Part shown: piece by piece, positions 32,225 to 42,051 of the stretch | Numbering within the stretch: the first letter of the stretch is position 1 | How the letters are laid out: every line of letters begins with the position of its first letter | Source: Nibribacter roseus | GTDB taxonomy: Bacteria > Bacteroidota > Bacteroidia > Cytophagales > Hymenobacteraceae | Assembly (NCBI RefSeq): GCF_042662225.1 | Contig: NZ_JBHSYQ010000005.1 | Span: forward strand, 1-64,000 | Direction: 5' to 3' | DNA: 64,000 nucleotides | The notes under the pieces: generated by a model | The model's input: the letters and a program-made list of their open reading frames with translations, nothing else | The model's database searches: none | Told to the model about the DNA's origin: nothing | Translations under genes and position numbers: made by a program

Positions 32225-32752
32225 ATGACACGGGAAGAGAAAGAAATCATTGTACGTGACCTGAGTGAGAAATTAGCTCAAAACTCCTTCGTTTATATCA
32301 CAGATGCTTCTGAGTTGACAGTAGCTACTATCAATAAATTCAGAAGACTTTGCTTTGATAGAGGCATTGAGTATAAAGTGTACAAAAACACTCTGATACG
32401 TAAAGCTTTAGATACCTTAGATGTTGATACTTCAGCATTGGATGTAGCTTTGAAAGGTTCTTCAGGACTTTTATTTGAAGCTACTACAGGTAACGCTCCA
32501 GCAAAACTATTATTAGACTTCCGTAAGGGCGGTAACAAAAAGCCACTCCTGAAAGGTGCCTATATTGATAGCAGCATCTATGTAGGAGAAGAGCAGTTAG
32601 ATGCACTTAGCAAAATCAAGTCTAAAGAAGAGTTACTGGGCGAAATCATCGGCCTTCTTCAATCACCTGCCAAAAATGTTATTTCTGCCCTTCAGAGCGG
32701 TGGCAATACATTGGCCGGTTTGGTTAAAACATTATCAGAGAGAGAACAATAA
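32225..32752 (+). CDS. rplJ: 50S ribosomal protein L10
   Basis: A 175-residue stalk base protein that binds 23S rRNA through its N-terminal domain (EIIVRDLSEKLAQNSFVYIT, YKVYKNTLIRKAL) and L7/L12 dimers through its C-terminal helix (SALQSGGNTLAGLVKTLSER). There is only a 12-base gap after rplA and no room for the L10 leader known from gamma-proteobacteria. Confidence 0.97.
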   Translation: MTREEKEIIVRDLSEKLAQNSFVYITDASELTVATINKFRRLCFDRGIEYKVYKNTLIRKALDTLDVDTSALDVALKGSSGLLFEATTGNAPAKLLLDFRKGGNKKPLLKGAYIDSSIYVGEEQLDALSKIKSKEELLGEIIGLLQSPAKNVISALQSGGNTLAGLVKTLSEREQ

Positions 32753-32788
32753 TTTTAATTTTAAAACAACTTTTAATTACTAATAAAA

Positions 32789-33169
32789 ATGGCAGATTTG
32801 AAAGCATTCGCTGAGCAGTTGGTTAACTTAACTGTAAAAGAAGTTAATGAACTTGCTACAATTCTTAAGGATGAGTATGGTATTGAGCCAGCAGCTGCTG
32901 CTCCAGTAATGGTAGCTGGTGCTGCCGGTGGTGACGCCGGAGCTGCTGCTGAGGAAAAAACATCTTTTGATGTTGTCCTTAAGTCAGCTGGTGCCTCTAA
33001 ACTAGCAGTTGTGAAGCTAGTGAAAGAATTGACTGGTCTTGGTCTTAAAGAAGCAAAAGAACTAGTTGATGGTGCTCCAAAACCATTGAAAGAAGGTGTT
33101 GCTAAGGATGAAGCAGATTCATTGAAGAAGCAATTGGAAGAGGCTGGTGCTGAAGTGGAGGTTAAGTAA
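32789..33169 (+). CDS. rplL: 50S ribosomal protein L7/L12
   Basis: A 126-residue stalk protein. The N-terminal dimer helix (LVNLTVKEVNELATILKDEY) leads through an Ala/Gly-rich hinge (AAAPVMVAGAAGGDAGAAAE) to the factor-binding domain (KLAVVKLVKELTGLGLKEAK, ELVDGAPKPLKEGV). Codons are highly biased, as expected for a multi-copy stalk protein. It is followed by two hairpins before rpoB. Confidence 0.98.
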   Translation: MADLKAFAEQLVNLTVKEVNELATILKDEYGIEPAAAAPVMVAGAAGGDAGAAAEEKTSFDVVLKSAGASKLAVVKLVKELTGLGLKEAKELVDGAPKPLKEGVAKDEADSLKKQLEEAGAEVEVK

Positions 33170-33200
33170 TCTCACACACCTTCCATTACCACTAAGGGTT

Positions 33201-33228
33201 AGACCTGGCATTTTAGTCAGGTCTTTTC
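33201..33228 (+). terminator. Weak terminator or attenuator between rplL and rpoB
   Basis: AGACCTG (33201-33207) pairs with CAGGTCT (33218-33224) and is followed by TTTTCCTGTTTG. The stem is short, so partial read-through into rpoB is plausible, as in other rplJL-rpoBC units. Confidence 0.55.
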
Positions 33229-33263
33229 CTGTTTGTACCTAGAAATGATTTTCTAGCATAAAA

Positions 33264-33289
33264 ATGCCTAAAAGAACTTCTTTAGGCAT
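33264..33289 (+). other. Second hairpin in the rplL-rpoB gap
   Basis: ATGCCTAAA and TTTAGGCAT form a 9-bp perfect stem with loop AGAACTTC, 32 bases before rpoB. Without a T-tract it may be an RNase processing site. Confidence 0.5.
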
Positions 33290-33320
33290 AACAAAGTTTT
33301 AACGTAAAAATCTGACAACT

Positions 33321-36300
33321 TTGGCTACACGTAAATCGACAGAGCGGATAAATTTTGCCTCCATTAAGTCAGTAATTGATTACCCTGATTTTCTGGATGT
33401 GCAATTGCAGTCTTTCCAGGATTTTTTCCAGTTGGAAACTGCAGCCGAAAACCGGACAGAAGAAGGACTTTTCAAAGTGTTTGCTGAGAACTTTCCTATC
33501 TCTGATTCAAGAGAAAATTTCGTTCTGGAATTCGTAGATTACCACGTTGACCCACCAAAATACTCAGTAGATGAGTGTATAGACCGTGGCTTGACCTACT
33601 CTGTTCCGTTAAAAGCAAAGCTCCGCCTTATCTGTAACGATACCGATAATGAAGACTTTGAAACGATAGAGCAAGAGGTTTTCTTGGGGAATATTCCCTA
33701 TATGACTGAGAAAGGATCATTTGTAATCAATGGCGCCGAGCGTGTTATTGTTTCTCAGCTACACCGTTCACCAGGAGTGTTCTTTGCGCAAAGCAAACAC
33801 ACTAACGGAACCAAATTATATTCTGCCAGAATTATTCCTTTTAAAGGTTCTTGGATTGAGTTCGCAACAGACGTTAACAACGTCATGTATGCTTACATAG
33901 ATCGTAAGAAAAAGTTTCCAGTAACTACTTTGTTGCGTGCCATTGGGTATGGAACAGATAAAGATATCTTAGACCTGTTTGGGTTGTCAGAAGAAGTAAA
34001 GGCTGACAAGAAAAACCTGAAGAACATAGTAGGTAGAAGATTAGCTGCAAGAGTTCTTAGAACTTGGACAGAAGACTTCGTAGATGAAGATACTGGCGAA
34101 GTAGTTTCTATTGACCGAAATGAAGTTGTTTTAGAGCGTGACTCTGAGGTAACAGAAGATGATGTTGACTTGATCCTTGATTCAGGGGTACAGTCAATCA
34201 TCCTGCACCGTGAGAATGTAAATATTGCTGACTTCAGCATTATCTACAATACGTTACAAAAAGATAACTCAAACTCAGAGCAAGAAGCGGTAGAACAAAT
34301 CTATCGCCAACTGAGAAATACAGAGGCGCCAGACGTAGAAACAGCCCGTGATATTATCCAGAAATTGTTCTTCAGTGACAAGCGTTATGATTTAGGTGAT
34401 GTAGGACGTTACCGTATCAATAAGAAGCTTGGCTTAGAGCATAACTGGGATGCAAAGGTGTTAACCAATGAGGACATTGTTCTGATTGTAAAATACCTGA
34501 TCGGTCTGATCAACTCTAAGGCGGTTGTGGATGATATTGACCACTTGAGCAACCGCCGTGTAAGAACGGTAGGTGAGCAGTTGTATGCGCAGTTTGGTGT
34601 AGGTCTGGCCCGTATGGCTAGAACCATTAAGGAGCGTATGAACGTGCGAGACAACGAAGAATTTAAGCCAGTTGATTTGATCAACGCGCGTACGCTTTCT
34701 TCTGTAATCAACTCTTTCTTCGGAACAAACCAGCTTTCTCAGTTCATGGACCAAACGAACCCGCTGGCAGAAATCACACACAAACGCCGTGTGTCTGCAT
34801 TAGGGCCAGGAGGTCTTTCTCGTGAAAGAGCAGGTTTTGAGGTTCGTGACGTTCACTATACCCACTACGGTCGTCTTTGTACCATTGAAACTCCAGAGGG
34901 ACCAAACATTGGTTTGATTTCTTCTCTGTGTGTGCACGCTCGCGTAAACAGCATGGGCTTTATTGAAACCCCTTACCGCAATGTGGTAGAGGGTAAAGTA
35001 GAGTTGACCTCTGGAGTAAAATATCTGACTGCTGAAGAAGAAGATACGCACCACATCGCTCAAGCCAACGCTGTGATAGATGAAAACGGAAACTTTGTAA
35101 ATGACAAAGTAAAAGGCCGTTTTGAGGGTGACTTCCCAGTAGTAGAGCCAGAGCGCTATACCTATATGGACGTTGCACCTAACCAAATTGTGTCGGTTGC
35201 TGCCTCATTGATTCCATTCTTGGAGCATGATGATGCGAACCGTGCCTTGATGGGATCAAACATGCAGCGTCAGGCAGTGCCATTGTTGAAAGCCGAAGCT
35301 CCTATTGTAGGAACAGGTTTGGAGGCAAGAGCAGCGCTTGACTCAAGAGCTTTAGTACGTGCAGAAGGTGAAGGAGTAGTACACTTTGTTGATGCAGATA
35401 AGATCATCATTCGGTATGACCTCTCTGATGAGGAAAAACTGGTGAGCTTTGATGCTGAATTTGTGACCTATGATTTGATCAAGTTCCGTCGTACAAACCA
35501 GGATACTTGCATTAACCTTACTCCAATAGTGAAGAAAGGTCAGCGGGTAACCAAAGGCCAACCTATGTGCGAAGGATATGCCACGAACCAAGGAGAGTTA
35601 GCCCTAGGTAGAAACCTACAGGTAGCCTTCATGCCTTGGCAAGGGTATAACTTTGAAGATGCGATTGTAATCTCTGAAAAGGTAGTAAGAGATGACATCT
35701 TTACTTCTATTCACATTGAAGAGTTTGAACTGGAAGTTCGTGAGACAAAACGTGGTGAAGAGGAATTAACCTCCGAAATACCAAACGTTAGCGAAGAAGC
35801 AGTTCGTAACTTAGATGAGAATGGTATCATCCGCATTGGTGCTGAAGTACGTGAAGGTGATATCTTGATTGGTAAAATCACTCCTAAAGGAGAGACAGAT
35901 CCAACTCCGGAAGAAAAACTCTTACGTGCCATCTTTGGTGACAAAGCCGGTGATGTGAAGGATGCTTCCTTGAAAGCGCCGCCATCATTGAATGGTGTGG
36001 TGATTGAGACGAAATTATTCTCTCGTCCTAAGAAAGATAAAAACCTCCGTGCGAAAGCTAAGAAAGAGGTAGAAGACCTGAAGGCAAAATACAACAGCGA
36101 ACTCAAAGCCGTGAAAAACGTGATGATTGAGAAGCTGGTTGAATTGCTTGATGGCAAAACCAGTCAGGGAGTACGTCACCGTTTCGGAGATGAAATACTG
36201 ACAAAAGGTGCTAAGTTCGGTAAGAAGAATATCACTGATGCCCTCTTCCCAGACAAAAACCCTTACAAAGACGAAAGCAACTACGCTGTTCCGGAAGAGG

Positions 36301-37193
36301 TGAACTTGTTCAAAGACTTGATTCTGGAAGGTTGGACCGCTGATGAGCAGACGAACAAAATGTTGTTGGAACTGGTGAAGAACTACACCAAGCGCCGCAA
36401 CTTGATCTCTGCCCGCTTCAAGCGCGACCGCTTTACTTTAGAAGTTGGTGACGAATTACCAGCAGGTATTGTTCAGTTGGCTAAAGTCTATATAGCTAAG
36501 AAGCGTAAGCTGAAAGTAGGTGATAAGATGGCGGGCCGTCACGGTAACAAAGGGGTGGTAGCCCGTATTGTTCGTGAAGAAGACATGCCATTCCTGGAAG
36601 ACGGAACACCAATGGACATCGTGTTGAACCCACTAGGGGTACCTTCAAGGATGAACATCGGTCAGATCTATGAAACAGTTCTTGGCTGGGCCGGCTTAAG
36701 ATTAGGACGTACATATGCTACACCAATCTTTGACGGTGCCACAGAAGAGCAAGTATCAGCAGAGTTGACCGAAGCAGGCTTGCCTAAATTCGGACGTTCA
36801 TATTTATTCGACGGTCTGTCAGGTGATAGATTTGACCAACCAGTAACAGTAGGTGTCATATATATGCTGAAACTGGGTCACTTGGTTGACGATAAAATGC
36901 ACGCTCGTTCTATCGGACCATACTCACTTATTACGCAGCAGCCGTTGGGTGGTAAAGCCCAGTTTGGTGGTCAGCGTTTTGGTGAGATGGAAGTGTGGGC
37001 GTTGGAGGCCTTTGGTGCCGCTAACGTACTACAGGAAATCCTGACGGTGAAGTCTGACGACGTGATTGGTCGTGCCAAAGCATACGAAGCCATTGTAAAA
37101 GGTGACGTGTTGCCGAAACCGAATATCCCTGAGTCTTTCAACGTGTTGATTCACGAACTCAGAGGCTTAGCCTTGGAGATTACGCTGGACTAA
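33321..37193 (+). CDS. rpoB: RNA polymerase subunit beta, TTG start
   Basis: A 1290-residue catalytic subunit. The rifampicin region reads GTNQLSQFMDQTNPLAEITH then KRRVSALGPGGL, with the rifampicin-sensitive residues (Gln, Asp, His, Ser) in place. The C-terminal active-site blocks KVGDKMAGRHGNKGVV and GGKAQFGGQRFGEMEVWALE are intact. The first codon is TTG at 33321: an in-frame TAA lies at 33300, no ATG or GTG lies between, and the following residues ATRKSTERINFASIK fit the usual Bacteroidota N-terminus. A CTG at 33312 is the only other option. It is separated from rplL by two hairpins and from rpoC by a 14-bp hairpin. Confidence 0.98.
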   Translation: MATRKSTERINFASIKSVIDYPDFLDVQLQSFQDFFQLETAAENRTEEGLFKVFAENFPISDSRENFVLEFVDYHVDPPKYSVDECIDRGLTYSVPLKAKLRLICNDTDNEDFETIEQEVFLGNIPYMTEKGSFVINGAERVIVSQLHRSPGVFFAQSKHTNGTKLYSARIIPFKGSWIEFATDVNNVMYAYIDRKKKFPVTTLLRAIGYGTDKDILDLFGLSEEVKADKKNLKNIVGRRLAARVLRTWTEDFVDEDTGEVVSIDRNEVVLERDSEVTEDDVDLILDSGVQSIILHRENVNIADFSIIYNTLQKDNSNSEQEAVEQIYRQLRNTEAPDVETARDIIQKLFFSDKRYDLGDVGRYRINKKLGLEHNWDAKVLTNEDIVLIVKYLIGLINSKAVVDDIDHLSNRRVRTVGEQLYAQFGVGLARMARTIKERMNVRDNEEFKPVDLINARTLSSVINSFFGTNQLSQFMDQTNPLAEITHKRRVSALGPGGLSRERAGFEVRDVHYTHYGRLCTIETPEGPNIGLISSLCVHARVNSMGFIETPYRNVVEGKVELTSGVKYLTAEEEDTHHIAQANAVIDENGNFVNDKVKGRFEGDFPVVEPERYTYMDVAPNQIVSVAASLIPFLEHDDANRALMGSNMQRQAVPLLKAEAPIVGTGLEARAALDSRALVRAEGEGVVHFVDADKIIIRYDLSDEEKLVSFDAEFVTYDLIKFRRTNQDTCINLTPIVKKGQRVTKGQPMCEGYATNQGELALGRNLQVAFMPWQGYNFEDAIVISEKVVRDDIFTSIHIEEFELEVRETKRGEEELTSEIPNVSEEAVRNLDENGIIRIGAEVREGDILIGKITPKGETDPTPEEKLLRAIFGDKAGDVKDASLKAPPSLNGVVIETKLFSRPKKDKNLRAKAKKEVEDLKAKYNSELKAVKNVMIEKLVELLDGKTSQGVRHRFGDEILTKGAKFGKKNITDALFPDKNPYKDESNYAVPEEVNLFKDLILEGWTADEQTNKMLLELVKNYTKRRNLISARFKRDRFTLEVGDELPAGIVQLAKVYIAKKRKLKVGDKMAGRHGNKGVVARIVREEDMPFLEDGTPMDIVLNPLGVPSRMNIGQIYETVLGWAGLRLGRTYATPIFDGATEEQVSAELTEAGLPKFGRSYLFDGLSGDRFDQPVTVGVIYMLKLGHLVDDKMHARSIGPYSLITQQPLGGKAQFGGQRFGEMEVWALEAFGAANVLQEILTVKSDDVIGRAKAYEAIVKGDVLPKPNIPESFNVLIHELRGLALEITLD

Positions 37194-37195
37194 AA

Positions 37196-37236
37196 AGCTG
37201 TTTTGAAGGAGATTTCAGAAAAAGAGGCCAAAAACG
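37196..37236. repeat. Very degenerate match to the dispersed palindrome
   Basis: AGCTGTTTTGAAGGAGATTT and CAGAAAAAGAGGCCAAAAACG keep the GTTTT/AAAAAC ends and a GGCC in place of GCCC. It may be coincidence; it is the only candidate of the family inside the 28-60 kb block. Confidence 0.25.
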
Positions 37237-37254
37237 CCACTTTCTGAAATCTCC
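37208..37254 (+). other. 14-bp hairpin between rpoB and rpoC
   Basis: GGAGATTTCAGAAA and TTTCTGAAATCTCC form a perfect stem with a 19-nt loop. It is followed by CTCTTA, not a T-run. It may tune the ratio of beta to beta-prime subunits by processing or partial termination. Confidence 0.6.
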
Positions 37255-37316
37255 CTCTTACACGTTAGAAGAGCGGCTTAGTAAAAAGGAATTTTACATA
37301 TCTAGCAACACATAAC

Positions 37317-40300
37317 ATGGCGTTAGCAAGAAATAAAAAATTAATCCAGGACTTCTCTAAAGTTACGATCAGCTTGGCTTCTCCAGAATCAATTCTGGAA
37401 AGATCAAACGGTGAAGTAACTAAACCGGAAACCATTAACTACAGAACCTATAAACCTGAAATGGGCGGTTTGTTCTGCGAGCGGATTTTTGGACCGGTAA
37501 AGGACTGGGAGTGCCACTGCGGTAAATACAAGAGAATCCGTTACAAAGGGATTATCTGTGACCGTTGCGGGGTAGAAGTAACTGAGAAAAAAGTGCGCCG
37601 TGAGCGCATGGGACATATTGAATTAGTTGTACCGGTAGCACATATCTGGTACTTCAAATCATTGCCAAACAAAATTGGATATCTGCTGGGCTTACCAACA
37701 AAGAAGCTTGATCAGATTATCTATTATGAGCGGTATGTGGTGATTCAACCAGGTATCTTAGGGGAAGACGGTGTAAACGTGCTAGACTTCCTGACAGAAG
37801 ATGAGTATCTGGACATGGTCGACAAGCTGCCTCGTGAGAACCAGATGTTGGACAATAATGATCCAAACAAGTTCATCGCGAGAATGGGAGCTGAAGCACT
37901 ACAGATGCTTTTGGAGCGCATCAACTTAGATGACCTTTCATATGACCTACGCTACTCAGCTGCACATGAGACTTCTCAGCAGCGTAAAGCAGAGGCATTA
38001 AAGCGTCTTCGTGTGGTAGAAGCATTCCGTGACGCTTCAACCAGAATTGAGAATAAGCCGGAGTGGATGGTAATCAGAATGGTGCCAGTAATTCCACCAG
38101 AATTGCGTCCGTTAGTTCCTTTGGATGGTGGCCGTTTTGCTACTTCTGACTTGAATGACTTGTACCGTCGCGTGATCATCCGGAACAACCGTCTGAAGCG
38201 TTTGATAGAGATCAAAGCGCCAGAGGTAATTCTACGGAACGAGAAGCGTATGCTTCAAGAGGCGGTAGACTCTTTGTTCGACAACTCACGTAAAGTGAAC
38301 GCTGTACGTGCAGAAGGAAACCGTGCCCTGAAGTCACTTTCTGATATGCTGAAAGGTAAGCAAGGACGTTTCCGTCAGAACTTATTAGGTAAGCGGGTTG
38401 ACTACTCTGGTCGTTCCGTGATTGTGGTTGGTCCAGAGCTGAAACTGCATGAGTGCGGCCTTCCTAAGAACATGGCAGCTGAGCTTTTCAAACCGTTCAT
38501 TATCCGCAAGCTTATTGAACGCGGTATCGTGAAGACGGTGAAATCTGCGAAGAAGATCGTAGATAGAAAAGACCCGGTGGTATGGGATATTTTGGAAAAC
38601 GTACTGAAAGGACACCCAGTTCTATTGAACCGTGCCCCTACACTCCACAGATTAGGTATTCAGGCCTTCCAGCCAAAACTGATTGAAGGAAAAGCGATTC
38701 AGTTACACCCGTTGGTAACCACAGCATTTAACGCCGACTTTGACGGTGACCAGATGGCGGTGCACGTTCCTCTAGGACCTGCTGCTATCTTGGAAGCCTC
38801 TATGTTGATGTTGGCATCGCATAATATCCTGAACCCTGCGAATGGTGCCCCAATTGCGGTACCATCTCAGGACATGGTATTAGGCTTATACTACGTGACC
38901 AAAGGAAAGCGCTCAACTGAGAATGAGAAAATTGCTGGTGAAGGCATGTCATTCTACAGCGCAGAAGAGGTTATCATTGCTATCAATGAAGGTCGCTTGT
39001 CTAAGCATGCGTTCATCAAAGTGCGCGTGAAAGTGCTGAATGAAAAAGGCGAACTGGAAACAAAATTGGTAGAAACGGTTGCTGGTCGTGTACTGTTCAA
39101 CCAATTCGTACCAGAAGAAGTAGGTTATGTAGACGAGCTTCTTTCTAAAAAGAAACTACAGCAGATTATCTCTCGTGTGTTCAAAGTAACAGGTATGGCG
39201 AGAACTGCTCAGTTCTTAGATGATATCAAAACTCTAGGTTTCCAGTCTGCTTATAAAGGCGGCCTGTCTATGGGACTTGGTGACATCGTAATTCCGAAAG
39301 AGAAAGATATCTTGGTAGGTCAGGCCAAAAAAGATGTAGATGCTGTTTGGGCAAACTACTCAATGGGTCTTATCACAGATAATGAGCGTTACAACCAGGT
39401 AATTGATATCTGGACCCGTATCAACAACCAGATCACTGAAACATTGATGAGCCGTCTTGAGAAAGACGACCAAGGTTTCAACTCTATCTTCATGATGATG
39501 CACTCAGGAGCCCGTGGTTCAAGAGAGCAGATCCGTCAGTTAGGTGGTATGCGTGGTCTGATGGCTAAGCCTCAGAAATCATTACAGGGTTCAGTAGGGG
39601 AGATCATTGAAAACCCAATTCTTTCTAACTTCAAAGAAGGCCTGGATGTAATTGAGTACTTTATCTCTACCCACGGTGCTCGTAAAGGTCTAGCCGATAC
39701 AGCCTTGAAAACAGCGGATGCGGGATACCTTACCCGTCGTTTAGTAGACGTTTCTCAAGACGTTATAGTAAACGAAGAAGATTGCGGTACACTGCGTGGT
39801 CTGGAAGTGAGCGCACTGAAAGACAATGAAGATATCGTTGAGTCTCTGTCTGAGCGTATCCTGGGTCGTGTAAATGTTCACGACATCATCGATCCTCTGA
39901 CTGGAGATCTGATACTGGAATCAGGAAGTGAAATAACGGAAGAAGTGGCACGTGCCATTGAGAACACTGCTATTGAGAGTGTAGAAATCCGTTCAGTACT
40001 TACTTGTGAAACCAAGCGTGGTATCTGCGCCAAGTGCTACGGCCGTAACCTTTCATCTGGACGAATGGTGCAGAAAGGTGAAGCAGTAGGAGTTATTGCA
40101 GCCCAGTCAATTGGTGAACCAGGTACTCAGTTGACACTTCGTACGTTCCACGTGGGTGGTACAGCTTCTAACATTGCCGTTGATGCAGCTATCCGTGCTA
40201 AATTCAACGGTGTGGTAGAATTTGAAGATGTTCGTACTATTGAAACAACCAACGCTGAAGGCGAGCCTGTAAAAGTAGTTATGGGTCGTTCAGGCGAGGT

Positions 40301-41633
40301 GAAGATAGTGGAGCCGACAACAGGTAAGCTGTTAATCAGCAACCACGTTCCTTACGGTTCATTCCTTGTTGTGAAAGAAGGACAGACCATAGCCAAAGGA
40401 GACGAATTGTGTAACTGGGATCCATACAACGCGGTCATCTTATCCGAGTTTGATGGTACCATTGCATACGACTCAATCTTGGATGGTGTAACATACCGTG
40501 AGGAGTCAGATGAGCAAACAGGTCACCGTGAAAAAGTAATCATAGAGACCAAAGATAAGACCAAGAACCCTGCAATAGTAGTAAACCCAACCAATGGAGA
40601 GCCAAAAGGATACAACATTCCGGTGGGAGCTCACTTAACAGTGGAAGATGGTCAGCGTATCAAAGCGGGTCAGATCATTGCTAAAATACCACGTGCCATT
40701 GGTAAGACTCGTGACATCACGGGTGGTCTTCCACGTGTTACTGAGCTTTTCGAAGCTCGTAACCCATCTAACCCAGCGGTAGTGAGTGAGATAGACGGTG
40801 TAGTGACATATGGCGGTGTGAAGCGCGGTAACCGTGAAATTTACATTGAATCTAAAGACGGTGTGAAGAAGAAGTACATGGTGCCTCTATCCAAGCACAT
40901 CCTGGTTCAAGATAATGACTTCGTACGTGCCGGTGTTCCACTGTCAGATGGTGCCATTACTCCAAATGACATCCTGAACATTCAGGGTCCAGGTGCTGTG
41001 CAGGAATACTTAGTGAACGAGATACAGGAAGTATACCGTCTGCAAGGGGTGAAGATCAATGACAAGCACATTGAAGTAGTGGTTCGTCAGATGATGCAGA
41101 AAGTAAACGTAATCGACCCAGGTGATACCAGCTTCCTGGAAAACCAGACGGTTGATAAAGTAACGTTTATGGAAGAGAATGACATGATCATTGACATGAA
41201 AGTAGTGGAAGATGCAGGAGACTCATCTACCATGAAACCAGGTATGATTGTGACAGCTCGTCGTCTGCGTGATGAAAACTCCAGCTTGAAACGCCGTGAC
41301 TTACGCTTAGTAACAGTCCGTGATGCTCAACCAGCAGTGTCTAGACCAACCTTACAAGGTATTACACAAGCTTCATTGGGTACACAGAGCTTTATCTCTG
41401 CAGCTTCCTTCCAGGAAACTACGAAGGTGTTGAGCGAAGCAGCTATCAAAGGAAAAGCAGATGAGTTACTTGGTCTGAAAGAAAACGTAATTGTAGGACA
41501 CTTAATACCAGCAGGTACAGGTCTGCGTGAGTACACTAAATTGATTGTTGGTTCAAAGGATGAATATGAAGCCTTAACTGCCAGCAGACAAGCTAGTACC
41601 AGAGCCAAACAAGGCGAACTGCAAGAAAAATAA
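37317..41633 (+). CDS. rpoC: RNA polymerase subunit beta-prime
   Basis: A 1438-residue catalytic subunit. The N-terminal zinc site is CHCGKYKRIRYKGIICDRCG, the magnesium loop is NADFDGDQMAVH, and the second zinc site is CETKRGICAKCYGRNL. Length is normal for Bacteroidota, without large lineage insertions beyond those expected. It ends one base before the DUF3467 gene. Confidence 0.98.
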   Translation: MALARNKKLIQDFSKVTISLASPESILERSNGEVTKPETINYRTYKPEMGGLFCERIFGPVKDWECHCGKYKRIRYKGIICDRCGVEVTEKKVRRERMGHIELVVPVAHIWYFKSLPNKIGYLLGLPTKKLDQIIYYERYVVIQPGILGEDGVNVLDFLTEDEYLDMVDKLPRENQMLDNNDPNKFIARMGAEALQMLLERINLDDLSYDLRYSAAHETSQQRKAEALKRLRVVEAFRDASTRIENKPEWMVIRMVPVIPPELRPLVPLDGGRFATSDLNDLYRRVIIRNNRLKRLIEIKAPEVILRNEKRMLQEAVDSLFDNSRKVNAVRAEGNRALKSLSDMLKGKQGRFRQNLLGKRVDYSGRSVIVVGPELKLHECGLPKNMAAELFKPFIIRKLIERGIVKTVKSAKKIVDRKDPVVWDILENVLKGHPVLLNRAPTLHRLGIQAFQPKLIEGKAIQLHPLVTTAFNADFDGDQMAVHVPLGPAAILEASMLMLASHNILNPANGAPIAVPSQDMVLGLYYVTKGKRSTENEKIAGEGMSFYSAEEVIIAINEGRLSKHAFIKVRVKVLNEKGELETKLVETVAGRVLFNQFVPEEVGYVDELLSKKKLQQIISRVFKVTGMARTAQFLDDIKTLGFQSAYKGGLSMGLGDIVIPKEKDILVGQAKKDVDAVWANYSMGLITDNERYNQVIDIWTRINNQITETLMSRLEKDDQGFNSIFMMMHSGARGSREQIRQLGGMRGLMAKPQKSLQGSVGEIIENPILSNFKEGLDVIEYFISTHGARKGLADTALKTADAGYLTRRLVDVSQDVIVNEEDCGTLRGLEVSALKDNEDIVESLSERILGRVNVHDIIDPLTGDLILESGSEITEEVARAIENTAIESVEIRSVLTCETKRGICAKCYGRNLSSGRMVQKGEAVGVIAAQSIGEPGTQLTLRTFHVGGTASNIAVDAAIRAKFNGVVEFEDVRTIETTNAEGEPVKVVMGRSGEVKIVEPTTGKLLISNHVPYGSFLVVKEGQTIAKGDELCNWDPYNAVILSEFDGTIAYDSILDGVTYREESDEQTGHREKVIIETKDKTKNPAIVVNPTNGEPKGYNIPVGAHLTVEDGQRIKAGQIIAKIPRAIGKTRDITGGLPRVTELFEARNPSNPAVVSEIDGVVTYGGVKRGNREIYIESKDGVKKKYMVPLSKHILVQDNDFVRAGVPLSDGAITPNDILNIQGPGAVQEYLVNEIQEVYRLQGVKINDKHIEVVVRQMMQKVNVIDPGDTSFLENQTVDKVTFMEENDMIIDMKVVEDAGDSSTMKPGMIVTARRLRDENSSLKRRDLRLVTVRDAQPAVSRPTLQGITQASLGTQSFISAASFQETTKVLSEAAIKGKADELLGLKENVIVGHLIPAGTGLREYTKLIVGSKDEYEALTASRQASTRAKQGELQEK

Positions 41634-41634
41634 G

Positions 41635-41949
41635 ATGACCGGAGCAGAACAACAAAATCAGATCAATATAGAGCTGACAGAGGAAATAGCGGAAGGAGAA
41701 TATGCTAACTTAGCTATGATTGCGCATTCCCACAGCGAATTTGTGATAGATTTTATTCGGCTCATGCCGGGTATTCCAAAGGCAAAAGTAAAATCAAGAG
41801 TGGTGATTACTCCAGAGCATGCCAAACGTTTCTTGGCTGCTTTGGAGGAAAACATCCAAAAGTATGAGCAAAGTTTTGGGGTGATCAAGCAGACGCAAGA
41901 GGCCCCTAGCTTTCCTCTGAATTTTGGAGGAACTGTTGGTGAAGCATAA
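41635..41949 (+). CDS. DUF3467 protein
   Basis: A 104-residue protein starting one base after the rpoC stop. The pattern INIELTEEIAEGEYANLAMI, HSHSEFVIDFIRLMPGIPKA and VKSRVVITPEHAKRFL is typical of DUF3467, which in Bacteroidota follows rpoC. The function is unknown; a link to transcription or RNA polymerase is suggested only by the conserved neighbourhood. No cysteines or membrane segment. Confidence 0.88.
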   Translation: MTGAEQQNQINIELTEEIAEGEYANLAMIAHSHSEFVIDFIRLMPGIPKAKVKSRVVITPEHAKRFLAALEENIQKYEQSFGVIKQTQEAPSFPLNFGGTVGEA

Positions 41950-41975
41950 GCCATTAATAATTAATGAATTAAAAC

Positions 41976-42007
41976 TTTGAATTTGCAAAGCTTATTTTAT
42001 ACCTTTG
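41976..42007 (+). promoter_or_regulatory. Promoter of the rpsL operon
   Basis: TTTG (41976-41979), 20 bases, TACCTTTG (42000-42007). It lies 44 bases before rpsL and would drive rpsL-rpsG-fusA-rpsJ. Confidence 0.8.
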
Positions 42008-42051
42008 CAAACCATTTTTTGAAGAGAGAAATCAGTTTAAAAAGTTAGTAA

